A stretch of DNA of 22,238 nucleotides from an uncultured Collinsella sp. (GTDB taxonomy: Bacteria > Actinomycetota > Coriobacteriia > Coriobacteriales > Coriobacteriaceae), in NCBI GenBank assembly GCA_902464035.1, contig CABQHT010000033.1:1-22238 (forward strand), in the 5' to 3' direction. Positions 15,044-22,020 of the stretch are shown here, one piece after another (the stretch's first letter is position 1; every line of letters starts with the position of its first letter). Both the position numbers and the translations under genes were made by a program. The notes beneath the pieces are model-generated. The model saw nothing but the letters and a program-made list of their open reading frames with translations. It did no database searches and was not told the origin of the DNA.

Positions 15044-15235
15044 TTACTGCTCACGCTGCTCGGGATCAGATGTGAGCTTGGGTGCAAAGTAGGGGACGTG
15101 GCCCAGGTAGGGGCAGCTGTCCTCGCGTGATTCGACGACGCAGGGGATATCTTCGTAGGTGAGTGAGTCGCTCAGGCGGGCGATGGTCTTGGCGGCAGGA
15201 GCGACGAGCATCTTGAGCGGTGCGATAGGCGCCAT
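15044..15235 (-). CDS. Small hypothetical protein (63 aa)
   Basis: The ATG at 15235 is preceded by a near-ideal AAGAAAGGAG with five-base spacing, strong evidence that this short frame is translated. The protein begins MAPIAPLKMLVAPAAKTIAR, has two Cys (PCVVES and DSCPYLG), a Tyr/Pro-rich middle and a charged end (DPEQREQ). There is no signal peptide or membrane segment and I do not recognise the family. It lies convergent with antiporter 2 (35-bp gap) and upstream of repeat copy B, within the agmatine region, so a link to that pathway is possible but unproven. Confidence 0.65.
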   Translation of the reverse strand: MAPIAPLKMLVAPAAKTIARLSDSLTYEDIPCVVESREDSCPYLGHVPYFAPKLTSDPEQREQ

Positions 15236-15318
15236 GGCATCTCCTTTCTTGCATGCGACCCGTGTTTTGGCGCGAATGTATACGCCGCCAGTCTAGCATT
15301 CCGCCGAGGAGAGCTCCA

Positions 15319-15558
15319 AACCACCACAAAGGGGATGGGCAGATGCAAGTGAGTAGACTTATTTGGATATGCCGAGCACATCGCAACAAATACTCAATAA
15401 AACCGCAGGTCAGAGCTGTGGCGTTTTGGGGCGTGCTTGACCTCCTGCAAAAAGCCTACTCACTTGGTTTTTCTGCTAGAAGACCGCCGCGAGGGAAGGC
15501 AGCTCCCTCGCGGCGGCTGACATTTGCCCAGATAAAACCTGCCAAAATAAACCTGTCT
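15319..15558. repeat. Intergenic repeat, copy B
   Basis: The order of parts matches copy A: CAAGTGAGTAG (15346-15356), an internal stretch with AAAACCGCAGGTCAGA, CTACTCACTTGG (15456-15467), the 13-bp stem CCGCCGCGAGGGA (15484-15496 with 15504-15516) and the TTTGCCCAGATAAAA tail from 15523. The hairpin has lost the T run seen in copy A. Just to the left, AACCACCACAAAGGGGA (15319-15335) repeats the arm of the hairpin at 291-377. As with copy A, the repeat lies beyond the 3' end of a LuxR-type gene on the minus strand. Confidence 0.8.
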
Positions 15559-15633
15559 ACTCTTTGAGCCAGAGCCGACACTAATTCAAATGGCGAAATC
15601 AAAGGGCGTTCTCTGCATGGAGGGCGCCCTTTT

Positions 15634-16437
15634 TTATCGCGGGATGTTTTGCGTGGCAGTCATGAGGCCCGGGCGGTTGTTGACGCCGAGCTTGCGATAG
15701 ATGGCGTTGACATGCTTCTTGACGGTTGACTCGCTTATGAATAGCTCGTTTGCCATCTGTTTGTTCGTTTTGCCGTCGAGCATGAGCCGCATGACTTCGG
15801 CTTCGCGCGGTTGGATATTGTGTTCTGTAATGAAAGCATTTAGCTGGTTTGTGTCTTCTGTCTGGGTGAGTTTAATGCCCTGAGGATAGAGGTTGGCGAG
15901 CGCGAGGCTCGCGTGCCGAGCGACTTCGAGCAGGATTGCGAGCTCGGTGTCGGTGAAGTCTCCGGCCGTGCGTTCACGAAACAGGGTGATGCTTCCTAGC
16001 GGGCTGTCGTTGTGCGCGAGCGTGGCCGTACAGCCAAAGTAGACGCCCTGCGGTTCCATCCATTTGCGATAGATGGGCGTGGCATCGCGTCGCTCGACGT
16101 CGACGAGGTCGAGGTCGCGGTAGACGCCGACCTTATGTAAGTCAAAGCTCCATGTTGTATAGTCCATCGCGGCGTAGCGGTTGTAGTAGTCGCTCAGTGC
16201 GCGGTCGTCCATTCCGCTGCTTGCGGGGTGGACGTAGCGTGGGGCATCACTGCCCGCCGCCTCGATCAGGTCGAACATGGCGATCAGATGGGGCACGAGC
16301 CCTGTCGTTCCCTCGAGGGTCTCCTTTTGCAGCTTATCGACACCGTGTGATGCGTGGATTGCAAGCGCGAGCTCGTTGAGAGCAGTCCAGGTCGTACTGT
16401 CCAACTCAATGGTCTGCTGTTTATTGCATGGGGGCAT
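15634..16437 (-). CDS. LuxR-type regulator with GAF-like sensor region
   Basis: A 267-aa soluble protein. The N-terminal ~190 residues lack membrane segments and include a GAF-like part (GCTATLAHNDSPLGSITLF, then FTDTELAILLEVARHASLAL). The C-terminal LuxR/GerE helix-turn-helix spans about 198-255 (PREAEVMRLMLDGKTNKQM, ELFISESTVKKHVNAIYRKL). The ATG at 16437 is chosen because GGAAAGGA lies six bases upstream; the frame extends 12 codons further. It is divergent from agmatine deiminase 2, with nested dyads between, so deiminase 2 is the likely target. Its ligand is unknown. It differs in architecture from the membrane LuxR protein at 7565, so the two modules are probably controlled by different signals. 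Confidence 0.87.
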   Translation of the reverse strand: MPPCNKQQTIELDSTTWTALNELALAIHASHGVDKLQKETLEGTTGLVPHLIAMFDLIEAAGSDAPRYVHPASSGMDDRALSDYYNRYAAMDYTTWSFDLHKVGVYRDLDLVDVERRDATPIYRKWMEPQGVYFGCTATLAHNDSPLGSITLFRERTAGDFTDTELAILLEVARHASLALANLYPQGIKLTQTEDTNQLNAFITEHNIQPREAEVMRLMLDGKTNKQMANELFISESTVKKHVNAIYRKLGVNNRPGLMTATQNIPR

Positions 16438-16471
16438 AGGGCATCCTTTCCATTGTGGAACCCAGTATGTC

Positions 16472-16556
16472 ATGTTCTCGGCCTGAATAGAACTTTAGGT
16501 CAGCGAATGGTATACCGTCGGTCGCTGAAAGGGGCTCGAGGGACCATTGAGAACAT
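16472..16556. promoter_or_regulatory. Nested dyads between LuxR regulator and deiminase 2
   Basis: ATGTTCTC (16472-16479) with GAGAACAT (16549-16556) and CAGCGA (16501-16506) with TCGCTG (16522-16527) share the same centre (about 16514). The palindrome GGTATACC (16509-16516) lies within 2 bp of that centre. The nonamer GTATACCGT (16510-16518) also occurs at 8644-8652, at the edge of the ptcA control region. This is a good candidate activator site. Confidence 0.55.
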
Positions 16557-16609
16557 CTCGGTGCGGCCGCATCATGGTCTCGTCAAGCAAAAGCACCGAG
16601 ATTTAGGAG
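16555..16609 (+). promoter_or_regulatory. Leader hairpin abutting the deiminase 2 ribosome site
   Basis: ATCTCGGTGC (16555-16564) pairs perfectly with GCACCGAGAT (16593-16602) around 28 nt. The ribosome site TTAGGAG starts at the next base. The structure could gate translation of deiminase 2. Confidence 0.5.
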
Positions 16610-16615
16610 CTTGAA

Positions 16616-17737
16616 ATGAAGACCATCTACGAGAGTGAGTCCACACCTAAGAAGGACGGGTTCTATATGCCCGGCGAGTATGAGGAGCAGGAGCGTACCT
16701 GGATTTTGTGGCCGCATCGTTCGGATGTGTGGCGCTGCGGTGCCAAGCCGGCGCAAAAGGTCTTCACCGAGATTATTAAGACCGTTGCACGTTTTCAGCC
16801 CATCACTGTGGGCGTCAACACTGAAGACTTCCCCGCGGTGTGTGAGATCTTCGACGGCGTTGAGAACGTGCGCGTTATCCACATGGAGTACAACGACAGC
16901 TGGATTCGCGACCCCGGCCCGGCGTTCCTTGTTAATGACAATGGTGAGGTTGCTCTTTCGCACTTCCACTTTAATGCTTACGGCGGTTTCATTGACGGCC
17001 TGTATTTCCCGTGGGACAAGGACGCTTCCATTGGCCTGCAGGTGGCGCAGCTTGAGCAGGTTAACCGCTATCGTCCCGAGGATTACATCCTCGAGGGCGG
17101 CTCGTTTAACTGCGACGGCCAGGGCACCGTGGTGACCACCGAGATGTGCCTGCTCAACGAGGACCGCAACCCCCAGTACACCAAGGAGCAGATCGAGGAG
17201 AAGCTTGCCGAGTACCTGGGCATCGAGAAGGTCATTTGGATCAAGGATGGCATCGACCCGTTTGAGACCAACGGGCACGTGGACGACGTCGCATGCTTTA
17301 GTGCGCCCGGCGAGGTCTGCTGCATGTGGACCGATGATCCCAACCATAAGTTCTACAAGGAGTGCCAAGAGGCGTATAAGACGCTTTCCGAGACGACGGA
17401 TGCCCGTGGCCGCAAGCTCAAGATCCACAAGGTGATTATGCCTGCGACCTCGGTATATATGACCGAAGAGGAGGCCAGCACGATTGACCCCGTCGAGGGC
17501 GTGCTGCCGCGTACCCCCGAGGACGCTTTCGAGCCGAGTTACCTCAACTTCCTGCCCATCAACGGCGCAGTGCTTGTACCGCAGTTCGGCGATCCCAATG
17601 ACGCCCAGGCGCTCAAGGATATCCAGGCTGCTTATCCGGACCGTGAAGTCATCGGTATCATGACTCGCGAGGTTATCTACGGCGGCGGCAACATCCACTG
17701 CATCACCCAGCAGCAGCCCAAAGCGCGCTGCAAGTAG
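16616..17737 (+). CDS. aguA: Agmatine deiminase (paralog 2)
   Basis: A 373-aa enzyme of normal length for the family, hydrolysing agmatine to N-carbamoylputrescine and ammonia. Landmarks are LWPHRSDVW (31-39), NDSWIRDPGPAFLVN (93-107), HFNAYGG (118-124), ILEGGS (158-163), NGHVDD with His221 and the nucleophile Cys362 in GGGNIHCITQQQP. ATG 16616 has TTAGGAG about six bases upstream. It lacks the acidic insertion of paralog 1 and is closer to canonical AguA, for example in RNPQYTKEQIEEKLAEYLGI after CLL. It stands alone after its own control region, divergent from a LuxR-type gene, and ends at a strong terminator. Two deiminases may reflect different regulation or substrate preference. Confidence 0.93.
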   Translation: MKTIYESESTPKKDGFYMPGEYEEQERTWILWPHRSDVWRCGAKPAQKVFTEIIKTVARFQPITVGVNTEDFPAVCEIFDGVENVRVIHMEYNDSWIRDPGPAFLVNDNGEVALSHFHFNAYGGFIDGLYFPWDKDASIGLQVAQLEQVNRYRPEDYILEGGSFNCDGQGTVVTTEMCLLNEDRNPQYTKEQIEEKLAEYLGIEKVIWIKDGIDPFETNGHVDDVACFSAPGEVCCMWTDDPNHKFYKECQEAYKTLSETTDARGRKLKIHKVIMPATSVYMTEEEASTIDPVEGVLPRTPEDAFEPSYLNFLPINGAVLVPQFGDPNDAQALKDIQAAYPDREVIGIMTREVIYGGGNIHCITQQQPKARCK

Positions 17738-17777
17738 ATGCGGTTGCAGGCACACGGGGTAGTGTCGATATGACCTG

Positions 17778-17811
17778 GGGCCCGCTGGCGCACACGCTGG
17801 CGGGCCCTTTT
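17778..17811 (+). terminator. Terminator of agmatine deiminase 2
   Basis: GGGCCCGC (17778-17785) pairs with GCGGGCCC (17800-17807) followed by four Ts, 40 bp after the stop codon. Confidence 0.85.
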
Positions 17812-17870
17812 GCGTGCGGCGGGCAGCGTTGCACGCGGGCACTCGGGTCTAAGCGAGGGTACCAGGGGCC

Positions 17871-17909
17871 TTGCTTATCGTCGATAGTTGGTCTAGAATC
17901 GTCGATAGT
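17871..17909 (+). promoter_or_regulatory. Promoter with embedded operator for the AlbA_2 gene
   Basis: TTGCTT (17871-17876) and TAGAAT (17894-17899) are spaced by exactly 17 bp. The 12-bp direct repeat ATCGTCGATAGT occurs at 17877-17888, filling most of the spacer, and at 17898-17909, over the -10 end and start site; the copies are 21 bp (two turns) apart. Each carries the odd palindrome ATCG-T-CGAT. A third partial copy (GTCGATGATAG) follows. Repression by a bound protein, perhaps the downstream gene's own product, is the simplest reading. Confidence 0.7.
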
Positions 17910-17926
17910 CGATGATAGGGGGTAGC

Positions 17927-19477
17927 ATGCAGCTTGTTGAAAGTGAGGCCGTGGAGTTCAAGTGCACATTTACCCCTAAGCTGCTCAAAGCTGTGGTGGC
18001 GTTTGCCAATTCGAATGGTGGTACCTTGTATATCGGAATCGACGATTTTGGCAGCATCGTCGGAGTGGACGATATCGATGCCACCATGCTTCAATGCTCT
18101 AATGCAATAACCGATGGCGTGTATCCCGACGTTTCTGAAATCACGACGGTCTCCGCATTGGACATCGATGGCGCAGCGTTGGTGAAAATCGAGGTGGAAG
18201 CGGGTCCTCACAAGCCGTACTGCCTGTGCTCGAAGGGATTTGTTCCCGCCGGGGTATATCGGCGCCTAGGTCCTGCAAACGTGCCCATCGAGATGGCCCA
18301 GATCCGCTCGATGATCAAGCGCACCGACGGCGATTATTTTGAGACCGCGCGCTCTCATGAACAGAGCTTGACGTTTTTTGAAGCCGAGCGGGTCTTTAGG
18401 CGCGCGGAGATTACGTTTGACCAAACCTCTCAAAAGAATCTCGGCCTTATCGATGAGTTGGGCTTTTACACCAATTTGGCACTGCTGGTCTCTGACCAAA
18501 ACCCCTTTGCAGTCCGCGCTGGCCTCTTCAACGACGATGCGTATACCGAGTTTATCGACCGTCAGGATGGCGAGGGCTCGATCTTCAGGCAGATAGAGGA
18601 TATCGAACGGTTCCTCAATATATCGAACGCAACGCGTATGTACTTTGTGCCGGGAAGGCTCGATCGCATAGATAAGGACGACTATCCCCGCGAGGCTGTT
18701 CGAGAGGGAATTCTGAACCTGTTTATCCATCGCGACTACGAATCTTCGGTGGCGTCTCTTATCAAGATGAGCCGTACGGCGCTTGAATTTACCAATGCGG
18801 GAGGGCCGCAGCACATCAGCGTCGAGGAGGCGCTTGCGGGCGGCTCGGACGCTCGGAATCCAAAGCTGCAACTGCTCTTTTTGCGTCTGGGGATGGTTGA
18901 GGCGTTTGGAACGGGCCTCAAGGGGATCCGTGCGCTCTATGAGGCAGAAGGGTTGGAACCCGAGGTCTGCGCCTACCCTGCAATGTTTAGGTTGTCGCTG
19001 CCCAACGTCAACGCCGTGCGCAATTCCTATCTGACGCCTCGTGGCAATAGCGGTCCCAACTTGCGTGGGGATTACAGCGATTATGAGCAGCTCGAGCGGG
19101 AAGGGGCGCTGCCGCCCGATGTTTCGCAGGCGTTTGCATCCGTGCGAGCGCAGCGAGAGGGGCACGTGTCGATGAATGGCGACTGCGGCCACGAGGTGCG
19201 TGCCAAGCTCGTGGAGGAGCTTGGCTTTGATGTTGCGTGCAAGGCGTCCGCGATGCTACAGGATGTCTCGGACGAGCGACGTGGTGGATACGCTCGCACC
19301 TTGATTCGCTTTGCCCTTGAGCGGCCCCGCGGTTTTACGCGCCAGGATGCTTCGGACGCTCTGGGAACTGGGCGCGACGTGACGCTGCGGGTTATCAACG
19401 GTTTGCTTGAGGAAGGCACACTCGTTAAAGAGGGGCGCGCTCGGGCGACGAGATATCGCGCTGTCGGACAGGTTTAG
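17927..19477 (+). CDS. AlbA_2/GHKL-ATPase-type transcriptional regulator
   Basis: A 516-aa protein often annotated as a RecG-like helicase C-terminal protein, though no helicase motifs are present. Residues 1-120 form an AlbA_2 (Schlafen-type, putative DNA-binding) domain: ESEAVEFKCTFTP, AFANSNGGTLYIGIDDFGSIVG. Residues about 245-345 match the HATPase_c_4 region: YPREAVREGILNLFIHRDY, a strand with EFTNAGGP, and RLGMVEAFGTGLKGI. The last ~70 residues look like a winged helix (RGFTRQDASDALGTGRDVTLRVINGLLEEGTL). ATG 17927 has AGGGGG four bases upstream. It is a single gene with its own promoter carrying repeated operator-like sequences, so autoregulation is likely. Homologues occur both as stress-related regulators and near defence islands; nothing nearby settles its role. 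Confidence 0.82.
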   Translation: MQLVESEAVEFKCTFTPKLLKAVVAFANSNGGTLYIGIDDFGSIVGVDDIDATMLQCSNAITDGVYPDVSEITTVSALDIDGAALVKIEVEAGPHKPYCLCSKGFVPAGVYRRLGPANVPIEMAQIRSMIKRTDGDYFETARSHEQSLTFFEAERVFRRAEITFDQTSQKNLGLIDELGFYTNLALLVSDQNPFAVRAGLFNDDAYTEFIDRQDGEGSIFRQIEDIERFLNISNATRMYFVPGRLDRIDKDDYPREAVREGILNLFIHRDYESSVASLIKMSRTALEFTNAGGPQHISVEEALAGGSDARNPKLQLLFLRLGMVEAFGTGLKGIRALYEAEGLEPEVCAYPAMFRLSLPNVNAVRNSYLTPRGNSGPNLRGDYSDYEQLEREGALPPDVSQAFASVRAQREGHVSMNGDCGHEVRAKLVEELGFDVACKASAMLQDVSDERRGGYARTLIRFALERPRGFTRQDASDALGTGRDVTLRVINGLLEEGTLVKEGRARATRYRAVGQV

Positions 19478-19559
19478 GGACGGGCGGTCCGGCCCCCTGG
19501 GTTATTCCTGGGCAGAGGCCAAGGGCCGGGTGCCCGGCTCGCCTTGATTGAAGGGGTAC

Positions 19560-20204
19560 TTAGAGCGTGCCGCCGTACATGTAGACGATAAAGCCGTCAC
19601 CGGTGTCTTGGCTGTGGTCCTCTAGGATGCGCTTCATGTTGAGGTGCTCGTAGAACTGCCAATCGGAGTTGCAGTCGCTCATCAGGAAGAATTTGGTGCA
19701 CCCGGCTTTGGCGAGTTCGGCGCGCGCAAGGTCGATGAGCGCACGGCCGAGCCCCTTGCCCTGCCATTCGGGCATGATGATGATCAGGTTGAGCTGGCCC
19801 TGGGCATATTCGTTGCCCGTGGCGGCAAAGCGGTCGGCTGTTGCCTTCTCGCGGCTATCGCCAAAGAGTGAGCCCTCGAGTTTGGCATCGGCGGTCTTTG
19901 CCATCTCGGTTGCCTGGGCGAACATCTCGTTGTAGCAGGGCTCCCACGTGGGATTGGTGCGCGGCTTTCCGTCCTCGAAGATGCCGATGCAGCAGGCGGC
20001 GATAATGCGGCCCTCGGCCTCGGCGACGAGCGCGATGGGGGAGCGCTGCAGCTGCATGGCGATGTTAAAACGCGCGCAGAAATCGGCGGCTTCGACGTCG
20101 CCTCGGTTGCGCAGCGTGTTGCACCACAGCTGGTTGTAGATGGCGGGGATGCCGGCCAGGTCATCGAGCGTGGCGGCACGCAGAGTTACGTTGTCAAGGC
20201 TCAT
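19560..20204 (-). CDS. GNAT-family N-acetyltransferase
   Basis: A 214-aa acetyl-CoA-dependent acetyltransferase. The acetyl-CoA loop is in motif A, IIIMPEWQGKGLGRALIDLA (141-160, with QGKGLG), followed by a C-terminal part FYEHLNMKRI typical of the fold (FYxxxGF-like). Residues 80-130 form a larger-than-usual insertion (EPCYNEMFAQATEMAKTADA) between the early strands and motif A. ATG 20204 is chosen because GGAAGGAG lies about five bases upstream; a TTG five codons earlier would overlap that site. The substrate cannot be predicted. It is convergent with the AlbA_2 gene (82-bp gap). Confidence 0.88.
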   Translation of the reverse strand: MSLDNVTLRAATLDDLAGIPAIYNQLWCNTLRNRGDVEAADFCARFNIAMQLQRSPIALVAEAEGRIIAACCIGIFEDGKPRTNPTWEPCYNEMFAQATEMAKTADAKLEGSLFGDSREKATADRFAATGNEYAQGQLNLIIIMPEWQGKGLGRALIDLARAELAKAGCTKFFLMSDCNSDWQFYEHLNMKRILEDHSQDTGDGFIVYMYGGTL

Positions 20205-20326
20205 GGGGGCTCCTTCCAAGTTGGGTCAGGCCACTTCTGAGTGTGACATGGCCGCAAGGCGCCCGCATCAATCATTCGGTAGACGACCCCCGATCCCACG
20301 GGGGCGGAGGGCTCCAAGAGGGAATA

Positions 20327-20414
20327 AGAGTGGATTATCGAACGCCCGCTCGACGAGAGTGGATAATCTTCCACTTTCGCCCGAAAAGCAGGCCAAAAAC
20401 GGGAGATTATCCAC
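20327..20414. repeat. GTGGATAATC repeats and inverted copy
   Basis: AGAGTGGATTATC (20327-20339) and AGAGTGGATAATC (20356-20368) are direct repeats 29 bp apart. GATTATCCAC (20405-20414) is the inverted form; with the second copy it makes an 11-bp perfect dyad (GTGGATAATCT with AGATTATCCAC). They lie upstream of the GNAT gene and could be binding sites or a repeat-family remnant. Confidence 0.55.
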
Positions 20415-20423
20415 CCTCATTCT

Positions 20424-20583
20424 GGGTAGTCGTTGGGGATGTTCTTAAACGACCAGTCATTAAAGAACGTCCCCAATGACTACCCCAAGGAATATCCCAG
20501 ACTGCCGGCAGAAAAGGAACGTCCCTAACTGCCGCATCCCTAACTGTCACGACTACCTCAAAAGGAGCGTCCCCAAGTGCCGG
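20424..20583. repeat. 23-bp imperfect palindrome plus degenerate CGTCCC repeats
   Basis: Bases 20424-20446 are complementary to 20463-20485 at 21 of 23 positions. The right arm then continues into a series sharing the core GTCCCnAA: at about 20464, 20515, 20535 and 20564, the later ones also ending TGCCG. No gene is seen between 20205 and 20759, so this 550-bp spacer consists mainly of repeats and hairpins. Confidence 0.6.
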
Positions 20584-20618
20584 CTTTGGCAACGCCGATG
20601 TCTTGGCAACGACAGCGA

Positions 20619-20717
20619 AAACCCGCCAGAGCGAGCAAGGTGCCTTGAAGCGAGGCGGCATTGACCTTTTGGTCACGCCGTCGAAGCTGAAAGGCAGATT
20701 GCCGCTCTGGCGGGTTT
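20619..20717. other. 99-nt nested hairpin next to the DAHP synthase 3' end
   Basis: AAACCCGCCAGAGCG (20619-20633) is the perfect complement of 20703-20717. Inside, GCAA/TTGC, GCCTT/AAGGC, GGCG/CGCC and GACC-TTTT-GGTC stack in order with a symmetric 3x3 loop, so the entire segment is one long imperfect hairpin. It ends in only three Ts. Either strand could be transcribed. Confidence 0.6.
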
Positions 20718-20730
20718 GCAGCGTCGGCCG

Positions 20731-20758
20731 GTTACGGCGTTTGGTAAAACGCCGTAAC
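20731..20758 (-). terminator. Hairpin directly after DAHP synthase
   Basis: GTTACGGCGTTT (20731-20742) pairs perfectly with AAACGCCGTAAC (20747-20758) around a 4-nt loop. It begins one base after the stop codon of the minus-strand gene. There is no T tract on either side, so its terminator role is inferred from position. Confidence 0.55.
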
Positions 20759-20759
20759 T

Positions 20760-21791
20760 CTAAACCCGCTCCGCGATCTCGTGGATGAGGTAGTCGGTCT
20801 TTTCCCAGCCCAGGCACGGGTCGGTGATCGACTTGCCAAAGACGCCGCCGTCGACCGGCTGGTTGCCATCCTCCAGGTAAGACTCGATCATAAAGCCCTT
20901 GACCAGCTTGGAGATGGACTCGTTGCGGCGGCAGCTATCGAGCACCTCCTTGCAAATGCGATACTGCTCAAGCGGTCGCTTGCCCGAGTTGTCATGGTTG
21001 CAGTCGATGACCGCCGCCGGATTGGCGTAGCCGGCGTGCTCGGTATAGCGCTCGGCCAGGCGCTCGAGGTGCTCGTAGTGGTAGTTGGGGTAGGTGCGCC
21101 CATCGAGGCCGATGTAGCCACGCATGACGGCGTGTGCGAGCGGATTGCCATCGCAATCGACTTCCCAGTTACGGAAGATAAAGCTCTGGTGCGCCTGTGC
21201 GGCGTAAATGGAGTTAAGCATGACGGTGGTGGAACCGGCGGTGGGGTTTTTCATGCCGACGGGCACCGAGATGCCGCTCGACACCAGGCGATGCTCCTGG
21301 TTTTCGACCGAGCGTGCGCCCACGGCAACATAGCTCAGCAGGTCAACGAGGTACTGATAGTTGGAGGGGTAGAGCATCTCGTCGGCGGTGAAGAAGCCCG
21401 TCTCCTCGATGACGCGCAGGTGCATGTGGCGGATGGCCTTGACGCCTTCGAGCAGGTCATCGGGCGCCTCGGGATCGGGGTTGTGCAGCAGACCCTTGTA
21501 ACCGGTGCCCTTAGTGCGCGGCTTGTTGGTGTAGACGCGCGGAATGATGATGAGCTTGTCCTTGACCTCTTCGGCGACCTTGGCCAGTCGGTTCATGTAC
21601 TCAAGCACCGAGTCCTCGCGGTCGGCAGAGCACGGGCCGATGATGAGCACCTTGCGTGCGTCCTCGCCGGTAAAGACTTTGGCGACCTCGGCGTCAAATG
21701 CCTGCTTCTTAGCGGTAAGCTCGGCAGAAAGCGGCATTTCCTCGCGGATCTCCATGGGGATCGGCAACTTGCGTTTGAATTCCATGGCCAT
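20760..21791 (-). CDS. Type I 3-deoxy-7-phosphoheptulonate (DAHP) synthase
   Basis: A 343-aa enzyme of the AroF/AroG/AroH class, condensing phosphoenolpyruvate and erythrose 4-phosphate at the entry of the shikimate pathway. Visible residues are metal ligand Cys54 in IGPCSADR, Lys90/Arg92 in NKPRTKGTGYKGLL, VGARSVENQEHR, VGMKNPT, metal ligand His266 in DCNHDNSGK, Glu303-Ser304 in GFMIESYLEDGNQ, and Asp324 in SITDPCLGW. ATG 21791 has GAGGAGG five bases upstream. Length and N-terminal extension fit the feedback-regulated AroG-like type, but which aromatic amino acid inhibits it cannot be judged. It stands alone, with a hairpin at its 3' end and no other aro gene in view. Confidence 0.93.
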   Translation of the reverse strand: MAMEFKRKLPIPMEIREEMPLSAELTAKKQAFDAEVAKVFTGEDARKVLIIGPCSADREDSVLEYMNRLAKVAEEVKDKLIIIPRVYTNKPRTKGTGYKGLLHNPDPEAPDDLLEGVKAIRHMHLRVIEETGFFTADEMLYPSNYQYLVDLLSYVAVGARSVENQEHRLVSSGISVPVGMKNPTAGSTTVMLNSIYAAQAHQSFIFRNWEVDCDGNPLAHAVMRGYIGLDGRTYPNYHYEHLERLAERYTEHAGYANPAAVIDCNHDNSGKRPLEQYRICKEVLDSCRRNESISKLVKGFMIESYLEDGNQPVDGGVFGKSITDPCLGWEKTDYLIHEIAERV

Positions 21792-21891
21792 AGGGGCCTC
21801 CTCAATCTATAGAAAGAGCAATAGGCGTATTGTCGAGTGCTCGGCATTATCCGCTGTCGCACGCTAAAGTGCAAGTCCCTTGTCACCCCGA

Positions 21892-21941
21892 AACCTGCCA
21901 AAAAGGGACAGGTTTATTTTGGTAGGTTTTATCTGGGCAAA
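21892..21941 (-). repeat. Partial copy C of the intergenic repeat tail
   Basis: Read on the minus strand this matches the TTTGCCCAGATAAAACCTAC-type tail of copies A (7517-7567) and B (15523-15558), including CCTGTCCCTTTTTGGCAGG as in copy A. AACCTGCCAAAA and its partner TTTTGGTAGGTT can form a stem with a 13-nt loop. The longer inverted-repeat part of the element is absent here. It lies about 100 bp upstream of the DAHP synthase start. Confidence 0.75.
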
Positions 21942-22020
21942 CGTTGACGCTCGCCGGGAGGGAATGGCGTCGCGCGGAGTCCAAAGACTGTCGCCGGTTC
22001 CCCGGGAAGCACCCTGTGGG

